NCBI GenBank assembly: GCA_049516635.1
Contig: JBEKSX010000067.1
Coordinates: 1 to 16,796, forward strand
Direction: 5' to 3'
DNA: 16,796 nt
Source: JBEKSX01 sp049516635
GTDB lineage: Bacteria > Bacteroidota > Ignavibacteria > Tepidaquicellales > OLB5
Part shown: positions 7,056 to 14,123 of the stretch, in pieces
Layout of the letters: each line of letters starts with the position of its first letter
Numbering within the stretch: the stretch's first letter is position 1
Made by a program: the position numbers and the translations under genes
Notes under the pieces: model-generated
What the model saw: only the letters and a program-made list of their open reading frames with translations
Told to the model about the DNA's origin: nothing
Databases searched by the model: none

Positions 7056-8711
7056 ATGGTTAAACAAGAAGTAATAGACAAAATATCGGGTTATTTCAGA
7101 CTTACCGGCTTCGAAGCGGAAAAGATCTTCGAGGATATTTTTGCTATAATCATGGAAGGTGTTAAAGAAGACAACATTGTAGACGTGACCAATTTTGGTG
7201 AATTTATTATTAAGTATGATAACGGCAAAGGTGAGAGGTACGAAAATAACGCTTTACCTCCGGGAGTATCATACAAAAGAACGGTTGAGTTTTTAGCAGC
7301 AACGGAATTTGAAGAAGAGCTTAGGGTTAACTCTTACGAGACCACAAAAGATATTGCAGATACATATATAAATAAAAAACCAGAAGAAACGCCCGAAGTA
7401 CATTCGGATGAACCGGACATGCATGCAGTTGAAGAAGAGCTGATGAAAAAGCGGGAAGCCATTTTAAGCAAATTGGCAGAACCGATAATTTCCGAATCTA
7501 CCGCACCTGTCGGCGAACCGGTGACAACACAATTGGAAAAGACACAAGAGACTGATGAGCCGAAAAAGATATTACAGCCGCAGCAGGATCTAAAACCGGA
7601 ATTATATGAAACAACAAGTACAGATACAGACGGTTTAGAAACAAAAAAGATACCCGAAGAGGAGACAGCAAATACACCATATTTCGTGGGTGAAGACATT
7701 TCAAAAAAGACTTTTTCAGATTACCTATCGGAGGTTGGTACTGTTTCAAAGCCTGAAACAGTGAAGACAGCGGAACCGGAATATCAGCCGACGGTCATAC
7801 CTCTTGCTGCAGTTGAGCTGCATAAGGAAATAGTGCAATCTAAACCGGAACCGGTAAAAGAAGCTCCGGTTATTCCTCCGTCTGAAACAGTGATTCCCGA
7901 AGAACATGCCGAATCTAAGGCACAGGATAAGTCTTACTATATCTGGTATAAAGACTCGGAAGCAAATCCTGCAGAAACACAAAATATGTCATATGAATAC
8001 GAGCTTCTATACCAGGCTGCTAAAGAAGCAGAATATAAATCAAAGCTAAAGATTTACGTAACAACCTTTATATTATTTTTCTCAATAGTTCTGGTCTTGC
8101 TTATATTTTCGCCGTTGATCTACAAAGTATTTTTTACTCCTGAAGAGATACAGAACACCGAGAACATAACGGAGCAGGTGGTGACTGACCAGATGTCACA
8201 GCAAAAAGCTGCTCCGAATGTACTGCCGCCTGAAACGAACGGACAGCAAAATACACAGCCGGCAGATACTACAAAGAAGGAGGTTACGCCTCCTGTTACT
8301 GCCGAACAAAATCAGGTTCAGCAACAGACCCCTCCTCAGCAGCAAACGCAGCCAACAGAACAGAAACAGGAAGTCCAGAAGCAGACCCAGCCTCCTCCGC
8401 AAACTAATGAACCGGCTATTGAAGGAGTTACGAAGAACAGTATGGGATGGCAGGACAGTAAGTTCAATGTTATTTACGTAAAACTGGATAACGGCAAGTA
8501 CGCTTTCCAGGAATCATCATGGGATTCCGAGGCAAAGGCAAATAACAGGATAAACGCTGTGGATAAACTTAAGCTCACCGGTATGAAAGGCAGTGCCGTA
8601 AAAGTTGATATCCCCGGAAAGGGAGCATGGTTCAGGGTAAGGTTCGGTGAATTTTCATCGTTACAGGAAGCACACAGCAAAGCCGAAGAGCTCAGGAAAA
8701 AAGAAAAATAG
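7056..8711 (+). CDS. HU-like domain / transmembrane / SPOR-domain protein
   Basis: This 551-residue protein has three parts. Residues 1 to ~88 form an HU/IHF-like domain: helices in VIDKISGYFRLTGFEAEKIFEDIFAIIMEGV, then VDVTNFGEFIIKY and a closing VEFLAATEFEEELRVN. Residues ~90-330 are a long Glu/Pro/Thr-rich low-complexity linker. Residues 333-356 are a single transmembrane helix (IYVTTFILFFSIVLVLLIFSPLIY). After it comes a Gln/Pro/Thr-rich periplasmic linker. A SPOR domain, which binds peptidoglycan with denuded glycan strands at division septa, spans about 471-551 (NVIYVKLDNGKYAFQESSW to the end). The topology predicts the HU domain in the cytoplasm and SPOR in the periplasm. HU-CCDC81-type HU domains fused to TM and SPOR modules are known from comparative genomics of Bacteroidota and proposed to act in chromosome partitioning. 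Here only one HU domain is visible in this chain, and a separate HU gene sits just upstream. Function is inferred. Confidence 0.87.
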   Translation: MVKQEVIDKISGYFRLTGFEAEKIFEDIFAIIMEGVKEDNIVDVTNFGEFIIKYDNGKGERYENNALPPGVSYKRTVEFLAATEFEEELRVNSYETTKDIADTYINKKPEETPEVHSDEPDMHAVEEELMKKREAILSKLAEPIISESTAPVGEPVTTQLEKTQETDEPKKILQPQQDLKPELYETTSTDTDGLETKKIPEEETANTPYFVGEDISKKTFSDYLSEVGTVSKPETVKTAEPEYQPTVIPLAAVELHKEIVQSKPEPVKEAPVIPPSETVIPEEHAESKAQDKSYYIWYKDSEANPAETQNMSYEYELLYQAAKEAEYKSKLKIYVTTFILFFSIVLVLLIFSPLIYKVFFTPEEIQNTENITEQVVTDQMSQQKAAPNVLPPETNGQQNTQPADTTKKEVTPPVTAEQNQVQQQTPPQQQTQPTEQKQEVQKQTQPPPQTNEPAIEGVTKNSMGWQDSKFNVIYVKLDNGKYAFQESSWDSEAKANNRINAVDKLKLTGMKGSAVKVDIPGKGAWFRVRFGEFSSLQEAHSKAEELRKKEK

Positions 8712-8726
8712 TTTCACGTTTTTCTT
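8701..8726. terminator. A/T inverted repeat over convergent stop codons (possible bidirectional terminator)
   Basis: AAGAAAAA (8701-8708) and TTTTTCTT (8719-8726) form 8-base perfect arms around a 10-base loop that contains the ends of both converging genes (TAG at 8709-8711, complement TGA at 8714-8716). An A-run on one side and a T-run on the other would suit bidirectional termination. However, the stem is nearly all A/T and thus weak, and the arms also encode lysine-rich C-termini, so chance is a real alternative. Confidence 0.25.
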
Positions 8727-10393
8727 CTGCCTATCACTCTAACCGCAAATATCAATATACACAAAAGCAGAATAACACCTGTTGAATAATAACCGACTAC
8801 TCCTATTATGTCTCCGTGTTCAGCATAAAAAGTAATTTCAACGTTTGCGATTATCTCTCTTGTTCTTATACCCTGAGTATCATATGCTATTTCGTCGTAT
8901 ACATTGCCGAGAGGGTCGATGAACGCAGAAATACCTGTCTGGGCGCTTCTGACTATCCATTTTCTGTTCTCTATGGCACGCAGGACAGCAAAACGTTCAT
9001 GCTGTATGGGTCCCGCTGTTTTACCGAACCAGCCGTCATTAGTGACGATAACCAGGAACTCGGCGCCATTCCTGACGGCAGAACTGACATAATCGCTGAA
9101 AACGGATTCGAAGCATATAAGCGTTGAAAATTTAGTCCTAATTTTTTCATCGGTGTTAACCATTTTGAAAACGAGAAGCCCGTTACCGAAGTCCCACGAA
9201 CTTATACCTACCTGCCACTTAATTAGTTTGCCCAGGAATGGGAGGTATCTCCCGTAAGGGACATTTTCACTGAAAGGCACAAGTTTCGATTTCTTGTGTA
9301 TCTGGTATTCCGGTTTGGTCCTGTCCGGTTCGAGCAAGATCGCTGCATTGAACTGTTTATACCTTGTCCTTGAAATGCTCATTATCCTGGAATCGGTCGG
9401 TGCTGTATTTGAATCGGGATATTCTTCCAGATGCGGGATGCCCATGAGAAGATATTTTCTATTCCGGTTCACGAATTCTATAAATTTCTGCGTGTCCTGA
9501 ATATCGGGATCATAAAAGAAATAATACGGTACTGCAGTTTCGTGCATAACAATTAGATCCGGTGAGGGCATGAGTGCATCATTCAATAAACTTATATATA
9601 AGCTGATAATATCATCCTTCTTGCTCAGTTTCCATTTATCGAAAGGATCAACGTTCGCTTGGATCATTGTGGTCTTGATAATTTTAGTCGAGTCGGTTGA
9701 TGTATAATATTTTGATGTATGGGCGGTGTTTTTTAGGTAGTAATAAGAATATACGTTGGGACCGATGATAAGTATTAATAGAACGATATAACAGATCACT
9801 GCTTTTTTTGAAGCTGTAGCCCACTTTTTTAGTGAAAAATTATAGATAAGGAAATATAGTATTACAGAGATAACACATATTACGAATGTTATCCCGTGCA
9901 CCCCGATGTACTCTGCATATTGAATGCGGTTTAGATTATATGTTTCGGTATTGCCTAACTCGATCCACGGGTAAGCGAGCTGACCGATATTATGCGAATA
10001 CTCGAATCCGGTCCAGATCAAAGGGAAAAGGATAAGAGCCGTTTTCAGGGTGAAATATTTTTGGACGAAGTAAATTATTAAGATGGGTACAAGAAAAAAA
10101 AGCGGATGTATTATTACCGTGGCAACTCCACCGAACTTGAGGAAGAAATCATCGCTTGACCAGCCGGCGATCCAGTATAAAGTGAGAGCATTGAAGACCA
10201 GCATTGTAAAATATCCCCTGTGGAATACCCACCAAAATTTATCGGATGTGAATATGAGGTGAAGCAGTACTATCATTCCGGGGTAAACCAGGTACCATGT
10301 CTTGAACGGTGGAAATGAAAGTGCCAGAAGAACTCCGCTGATAAAGCAAACAAGTAAGACATAGAGTCCTTTTTTTGTGGGAAGTAATTTCAA
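8714..10393 (-). CDS. lnt: Apolipoprotein N-acyltransferase
   Basis: This 559-residue inner-membrane enzyme adds the third acyl chain to the N-terminal cysteine of lipoproteins, the last step after Lgt and LspA. The N-terminal ~210 residues contain several hydrophobic helices; the C-terminal part is the nitrilase-like domain. The catalytic triad is visible as E285 (VMHETAVPYYFF), K370 (KSKLVPFSENVPYG) and C427 (TLICFESVFSDYV), followed by NDGWFGKTAGPIQHERFAVLRAIENRK. A final hydrophobic helix precedes the C-terminus. The start codon is TTG: an in-frame TAA lies 18 bases upstream and the first membrane helix begins at about residue 9, so this TTG is the best choice. The gene lies 34 bases downstream of ispF on the same strand. 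It serves lipoproteins such as the LptC encoded in this window. Confidence 0.93.
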   Translation of the reverse strand: MKLLPTKKGLYVLLVCFISGVLLALSFPPFKTWYLVYPGMIVLLHLIFTSDKFWWVFHRGYFTMLVFNALTLYWIAGWSSDDFFLKFGGVATVIIHPLFFLVPILIIYFVQKYFTLKTALILFPLIWTGFEYSHNIGQLAYPWIELGNTETYNLNRIQYAEYIGVHGITFVICVISVILYFLIYNFSLKKWATASKKAVICYIVLLILIIGPNVYSYYYLKNTAHTSKYYTSTDSTKIIKTTMIQANVDPFDKWKLSKKDDIISLYISLLNDALMPSPDLIVMHETAVPYYFFYDPDIQDTQKFIEFVNRNRKYLLMGIPHLEEYPDSNTAPTDSRIMSISRTRYKQFNAAILLEPDRTKPEYQIHKKSKLVPFSENVPYGRYLPFLGKLIKWQVGISSWDFGNGLLVFKMVNTDEKIRTKFSTLICFESVFSDYVSSAVRNGAEFLVIVTNDGWFGKTAGPIQHERFAVLRAIENRKWIVRSAQTGISAFIDPLGNVYDEIAYDTQGIRTREIIANVEITFYAEHGDIIGVVGYYSTGVILLLCILIFAVRVIGRRKT

Positions 10394-10427
10394 CGGGGTT
10401 GATATAGGTTAATCAATTTTATCAAAT

Positions 10428-10910
10428 TTATTTTATTTGAGTGAGACTGCATATAGTGTAAGCTGAACATCCCAGCTTTTTTCCTATGAAACCGATTCCT
10501 TCGGAGGTTGTCGATTTTATTGATATAGAAGCAATTTGTATTTTAAGTACACTGGATATGTTCTTTTTCATCCTATCGATATATCTGCTTATTTTCGGTT
10601 CTTCGAGCAATATTGTGGAATCAAGATTTTCTATCTTCAGATTATGTTTTTTGATAAGAATGGAAACTTCCTTGAGGAGTATCAGGCTGGAAACATCTTT
10701 CCATTTTTTATCTGTATTGGGGAAGTAGTATCCTATATCATTCAATCCTGCCGCACCGAGCAATGCGTCACAGATGGAATGCAGAAGCACGTCAGCATCC
10801 GAGTGTCCCTGCAAACCCTTCGAGTGTTTTATCTCGACGCCGCCGAGGATGAACTTTCGTCCTTTTGCAAATTTATGTACATCATATCCGAATCCGACTC
10901 TCATAAACAT
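10428..10910 (-). CDS. ispF: 2-C-methyl-D-erythritol 2,4-cyclodiphosphate synthase
   Basis: IspF closes the cyclodiphosphate ring in the MEP pathway for isoprenoid precursors (IPP and DMAPP). The 160-residue frame opens MFMRVGFGYDVHKF and has the metal ligands D10, H12 and H44 (in SDADVLLHSICDALLGAAGLNDIGYYFP). Further on are SSLILLKEV and the C-terminal TTSEGIGFIGKKLGCSAYTICSL segment, which matches the family TT-E-GF-G--EG pattern. With the second Met (base 10904) as start, the ligands become D8, H10 and H42, the same numbering as E. coli IspF. The true start is therefore probably 10904 rather than 10910. The two differ by only two codons. It is the first gene of a likely ispF-lnt unit. The enzyme acts as a cytosolic homotrimer. 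Confidence 0.95.
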   Translation of the reverse strand: MFMRVGFGYDVHKFAKGRKFILGGVEIKHSKGLQGHSDADVLLHSICDALLGAAGLNDIGYYFPNTDKKWKDVSSLILLKEVSILIKKHNLKIENLDSTILLEEPKISRYIDRMKKNISSVLKIQIASISIKSTTSEGIGFIGKKLGCSAYTICSLTQIK

Positions 10911-11168
10911 AAATATAGCAATATTACATTGTTATTTCAATTGAAGGGGACAGGAGAATATTAATATATTTGAGAGTAAATGATTTTATTATATGATTAT
11001 GAATGCAATTAGTAAATACGTCTTATTTTCTTTTCGTGCTTTATTTAATGATTTTTATTAATTATTAGTATTGCTTAAATTAGGGCAGTAATATAAACAC
11101 TTACATCGGGATATTTAATAAGAAAGCTCTGGGGCAAAGAGCCTTAATATCCTATTTTATTTAAAATT
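10911..11168. other. Divergent promoter region between ispF and radA
   Basis: This 258-base A/T-rich region lies between divergently transcribed ispF (leftward) and radA (rightward). I see no ORF or known RNA gene. It holds a 10-base A/T palindrome, ATATTAATAT (10958-10967), and, close to radA, the nested inverted repeat listed separately at 11109-11152. Promoters for both directions must be here, but I cannot assign -35/-10 or Bacteroidota-type elements reliably. Confidence 0.45.
11109..11152 (+). promoter_or_regulatory. Nested inverted repeat in the presumed radA leader
   Basis: An outer stem pairs GGATATT (11109-11115) with AATATCC (11146-11152), and can be extended inward by two A-T pairs if one T is bulged. 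An inner stem pairs GCTCT (11126-11130) with AGAGC (11138-11142) around the loop GGGGCAA. The structure ends 16 bases before the radA ATG and has no T-run after it, so it is not a standard terminator. It may be a 5'-UTR RNA structure or a protein-binding site. I do not recognise it as a known riboswitch. Confidence 0.4.
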
Positions 11169-12536
11169 ATGTCCAAAGCTGAAACAAGATATGTTTGCCA
11201 GAACTGCGGTTTTACATCATTAAGATGGTCAGGGAAATGCCCAGAATGCGGACAGTGGAATACCTTCGTCGAAGAAATAATTCATGAAGACAAGAAAAAA
11301 ACCCGCAATAGACCAAAAGGTAGTACACATTTTGACCTGGCGAACCTTTCCAAGCTGTCTGATATAGATATAAAGGAAGATAAACGCACTAAAACGAACA
11401 TTGCAGAGCTCGACAGGGTTCTGGGAGGCGGGATAGTATCCGGTTCGGTGATTTTGGTTGGGGGTGATCCGGGGATAGGCAAATCCACATTGATGGTTCA
11501 GCTTGCGGATAAGATAAAGAACAAAAAAATAATTTACGTAAGCGGAGAGGAATCACAGAACCAGATAAAGATTAGGTGTGAGCGTCTTGGTACCGAGCAC
11601 GATGATTTCTTTATACTATCGGAGACTAATTTAGAAATTGTTGCGGCTGTGGTGGATAAGCTGGAACCGGATATCGTAATTATAGACTCAATACAGACAA
11701 TGTACAGGGATGCACTGGAAAGCAGTCCCGGAAGTATCTCACAGCTGAGAGAATGCACTTCAGCTATTATGCAGGTGGCTAAAGCAAAAGCTATCTCGTT
11801 CTTTCTTATAGGTCATATAACGAAAGAGGGAATGATAGCGGGACCTAAAGTGCTGGAGCACATGGTGGATACTGTCCTTCAGTTCGAGGGTGAAAGAACA
11901 CATGCATACCGGATATTGCGTGCAATAAAGAACCGTTTCGGTTCGACAAATGAGATAGGTGTTTTTGAAATGACGGGAAAAGGATTGTTGGAAGTCCAGA
12001 ATCCCTCCGAAGTATTTCTATCACATCGGAATTACAGCTTATCGGGAAGTTCGGTCTCGGCATCGATGGAAGGAACACGCCCGATATTGATAGAAGTTCA
12101 GGCGTTGGTCTCATCATCGGGATATTCAGTCCCGCAAAGGACAGCAACGGGCTTCGATTATAAGCGCCTTGCAATATTAATAGCAGTACTCGAAAAGAAA
12201 TTAGGTCTCCATCTTTTCAAGTTTGATGTATTCCTTAACATTGCCGGAGGAATTAAGATAGACGAACCGTCAATAGACCTTGCTGCCGCAATGAGCATTT
12301 GTTCAAGCTTTAAAGATGTTCCTATCGACCGCGAGATGCTTGTTCTCGGTGAAATAGGCTTGGGGGGTGAGATAAGAGCTATAAGCTTCATCGACCGGAG
12401 GATACAGGAAGCAGCAAAGCTTGGATTCAAAAAAATAGTAATGCCTAAAAGCAACCTGAAAAATTTCAAGCAGGACGGTGTGCTGGAATTGCTTCCGGTT
12501 GAGACGATCGGAGATGCATTAAAAATAATTTTGTAA
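11169..12536 (+). CDS. radA: DNA repair protein RadA/Sms
   Basis: RadA is a RecA-related, DnaB-like helicase that drives branch migration of recombination intermediates. This 455-residue protein is of normal length. It starts with a four-cysteine zinc finger (C10, C13, C24, C27 in CQNCGFTSLRWSGKCPEC). It then has a Walker A motif GGDPGIGKST with K105, the acidic strand DIVIIDSIQTM (Walker B), the RadA-specific KNRFG motif at 254-258 and a C-terminal Lon-protease-like domain (from about residue 300; GGIKIDEPSIDLAAAMSI, LGEIGLGGEIRAI). All key motifs are intact. The start ATG at 11169 follows an A/T-rich leader without Shine-Dalgarno. It is followed by a 133-base spacer with a palindromic element before fbp, so it may be monocistronic. 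Confidence 0.97.
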   Translation: MSKAETRYVCQNCGFTSLRWSGKCPECGQWNTFVEEIIHEDKKKTRNRPKGSTHFDLANLSKLSDIDIKEDKRTKTNIAELDRVLGGGIVSGSVILVGGDPGIGKSTLMVQLADKIKNKKIIYVSGEESQNQIKIRCERLGTEHDDFFILSETNLEIVAAVVDKLEPDIVIIDSIQTMYRDALESSPGSISQLRECTSAIMQVAKAKAISFFLIGHITKEGMIAGPKVLEHMVDTVLQFEGERTHAYRILRAIKNRFGSTNEIGVFEMTGKGLLEVQNPSEVFLSHRNYSLSGSSVSASMEGTRPILIEVQALVSSSGYSVPQRTATGFDYKRLAILIAVLEKKLGLHLFKFDVFLNIAGGIKIDEPSIDLAAAMSICSSFKDVPIDREMLVLGEIGLGGEIRAISFIDRRIQEAAKLGFKKIVMPKSNLKNFKQDGVLELLPVETIGDALKIIL

Positions 12537-12554
12537 AATTTAGACCTCCCCTCT

Positions 12555-12579
12555 TTCCCCTCCTTAGTAAGGAGGGGAA
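12555..12579. repeat. G/C-rich palindromic repeat element, intergenic copy
   Basis: TTCCCCTCCTT (12555-12565) and AAGGAGGGGAA (12569-12579) form perfect 11-base arms around the 3-base loop AGT, 18 bases after the radA stop in an otherwise A/T-rich spacer. More pyrimidines on the left and purines on the right flank it. It resembles the element inside the gene at 15169-15189, sharing the core CCTTAG...AAGG flanked by C-runs and G-runs. It could slow or stop transcription after radA, but no T-run follows the right arm, so I call it a dispersed palindromic repeat rather than an intrinsic terminator. Confidence 0.7.
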
Positions 12580-12669
12580 GTGGACAGAGCTCGAATATTA
12601 TAACTTTTTCTAAAAATAGAAAATCGAACAATATTAAATCATTATAAACATTTATAAAATAATTCCGTT

Positions 12670-13740
12670 ATGAAGAAAAAATTTGTAACACTCTACCGCC
12701 ACATCATTGAACAGGAAAGAAAATATCCGGAGGCAACCGGCGAATTATCGGATCTGCTTGCCGATATTGCCATAGCTTGCAAGCGAATTTCACTCGAGGT
12801 CAACCGTGCAGGGCTTATCGGAATCCTTGGTTTCACAGGTTCGGAAAACGTCCACGGTGAAGCCGTGAAGAAGCTCGATGTATATGCACACGATATGCTT
12901 GTAACTGCGATGAAAGAGAGCGGTCATATTTGCGCTATTGCATCGGAAGAGAGCGAAGATTTCATACCGATGAAAGAACAATTTATGGGAAAACGTGCTC
13001 TGAGCAAATATATCTGCCACTTCGATCCTCTGGACGGTTCATCCAATATTGATGCAAATATCAGTATAGGAACTATATTTTCCATTTATAAGAGGGTATC
13101 GGCATCGGGACCCGGCACACTTGAGGACTGCCTGCAAAAGGGTGTTAAGCAGGTTGCGGCGGGATACGTTATGTACGGCTCGAGCACTGTGCTGGTAAAA
13201 ACTACGGGTCAGGGAGTTTTTGGATTCACGCTGGATCCTACAGTGGGCGAATTTCTCTTATCGCATCAGCACCTCACTATACCGAAACGCTCTAAGACCT
13301 ACAGCGTGAATGAGGGAAACTTCAGCAAGTGGCACCCGAACCTGCAGAAATACATAAAGTCATTAAAAGAAATGAACCCTGAGTTAGGCAGGCCGTATAC
13401 TTCGCGTTATGTCGGTTCTCTGGTGGCGGATTTCCACAGGAATTTATTGTACGGCGGAATATTTATGTACCCTGCGGATAATAAGAACACAAATGGAAAA
13501 CTTAGATTACTATATGAAGCTAATCCTCTGGCATTCATTGTGGAGCAGGCGGGAGGAAGGGCTACAAACGGCAAACAAAGGATAATGGAGATAGAGCCGA
13601 AGAATTTGCATCAGAGGACTCCCCTGTTCATAGGCAGCGAAGAAGATGTACTTGAAGCGGAGAGTCATCTGAATAATGGTCCCGAGAACAATATTTTGGA
13701 AGCTAAGAATGTCACCGCTGAAAATACAGGTAAAGGATAA
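12670..13740 (+). CDS. fbp: Fructose-1,6-bisphosphatase, class I
   Basis: This 356-residue enzyme hydrolyses fructose 1,6-bisphosphate to fructose 6-phosphate, the controlling step of gluconeogenesis. Class I FBPase hallmarks are clear: the metal-binding acidic cluster with E93 and E94 in ASEESED, and FDPLDGSSNIDANISIGTIFSIY starting at F118, with D119 and D122. Then come SRYVGSLVADFHRNLLYGGIFMYP, the substrate-site region KLRLLYEANPLAFIVEQAGG, and QRTPLFIGSEEDV. About 20 extra residues at the C-terminus (after LEAESHLNN) exceed the usual ~335 and are low-complexity. Their coding sequence overlaps the start of the next gene. The ATG at 12670 has no Shine-Dalgarno. The enzyme is cytosolic, normally tetrameric and Mg-dependent; AMP regulation cannot be judged here. 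Confidence 0.95.
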   Translation: MKKKFVTLYRHIIEQERKYPEATGELSDLLADIAIACKRISLEVNRAGLIGILGFTGSENVHGEAVKKLDVYAHDMLVTAMKESGHICAIASEESEDFIPMKEQFMGKRALSKYICHFDPLDGSSNIDANISIGTIFSIYKRVSASGPGTLEDCLQKGVKQVAAGYVMYGSSTVLVKTTGQGVFGFTLDPTVGEFLLSHQHLTIPKRSKTYSVNEGNFSKWHPNLQKYIKSLKEMNPELGRPYTSRYVGSLVADFHRNLLYGGIFMYPADNKNTNGKLRLLYEANPLAFIVEQAGGRATNGKQRIMEIEPKNLHQRTPLFIGSEEDVLEAESHLNNGPENNILEAKNVTAENTGKG

Positions 13741-14020
13741 AAAATATTTGTATATACTATGGGACGATAAATCCGAAAGCAGGATACTGTTATCTGTTCT
13801 CAGAAAATATTGTCCCTGTGCTAATTGTGCTGCTGACAGGCACAACCGCCCTGCGGGTTATATTCCGTTGCTTTCGGAAGCGCATTTAACGTTGGTGAAG
13901 ATAGAGCCTATCGGTTCATATGCAATACGTCTCTACTGGAAGGATGGACATGACACCGGGATATATAATTATGAGTTCTTAAAAGAGTTCGGTGAAGAGG
14001 GGAAAGTTTCAGGGAAGTAA
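13709..14020 (+). CDS. DUF971 (GBBH-like N-terminal domain) protein
   Basis: This is a small single-domain DUF971 protein, related to the N-terminal domain of gamma-butyrobetaine hydroxylase. Bacterial stand-alone members have no settled function. From the ATG at 13709 it has 103 residues, with a conserved CPCANC cluster (C35, C37, C40), likely to bind zinc or iron, and the family signature YAIRLYWKDGHDTGIYNYEFL (70-91). The open frame extends upstream to an ATG at 13676, but I prefer 13709: family members begin close to the first beta-strand, and a GGAAG motif lies 6 bases before this ATG. With either start the gene overlaps the end of fbp (by 32 or 65 bases, in another frame), which implies cotranscription and probably coupled translation. 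No signal peptide. Confidence 0.85.
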   Translation: MSPLKIQVKDKKYLYILWDDKSESRILLSVLRKYCPCANCAADRHNRPAGYIPLLSEAHLTLVKIEPIGSYAIRLYWKDGHDTGIYNYEFLKEFGEEGKVSGK

Positions 14021-14123
14021 ATAAGCTGGTCAGGAGGAAAGTCCATACAGAACATTGAGGTTCACGCAGAGATCAGAAAATCGTTCTTTGAATTTAAAAT
14101 CCAAAAAATAAATAATAACAGCC
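14021..14123. other. Spacer before the Asp-box gene, with a repeat-like fragment
   Basis: This 103-base spacer should carry the leader of the secreted-protein gene at 14124. Positions 14059-14077 read like part of a dispersed repeat (GGTTCACGCAGAGATCA) of a kind I recall from many environmental genomes, but there is only one partial copy here. No terminator, ORF or RNA gene can be supported. Confidence 0.3.

Noticed and set aside
7334..7982. Several minus-strand open frames opposite the HU-SPOR linker.
   Set aside because: They are serine-rich or arginine/phenylalanine-rich readings of the low-complexity Glu/Pro/Thr linker and have no domain of their own.
10536..10964. Open frame of 142 codons on the plus strand.
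   Set aside because: It lies antisense to ispF, has no recognisable family or plausible domain pattern, and is explained by the real gene on the other strand.
12555..12579. Rho-independent terminator of radA.
   Set aside because: The hairpin is strong but is followed by GTGGACAG rather than a T-run, and a similar hairpin occurs inside a coding sequence, so a dispersed repeat explains it better.
12158..12631. Open frame of 157 codons on the minus strand, reaching into the palindromic element.
   Set aside because: It is antisense to the RadA Lon-like domain, has no family resemblance, and its N-terminal part would be read from the A/T spacer and the repeat.
14031..14049. GGAGGAAAGTCC resembles the conserved GAGGAAAGTCCGGGC element of RNase P RNA (rnpB).
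   Set aside because: The match stops after 12-13 bases, the spacer is only 103 bases against 350-400 for rnpB, and the other conserved regions are absent.
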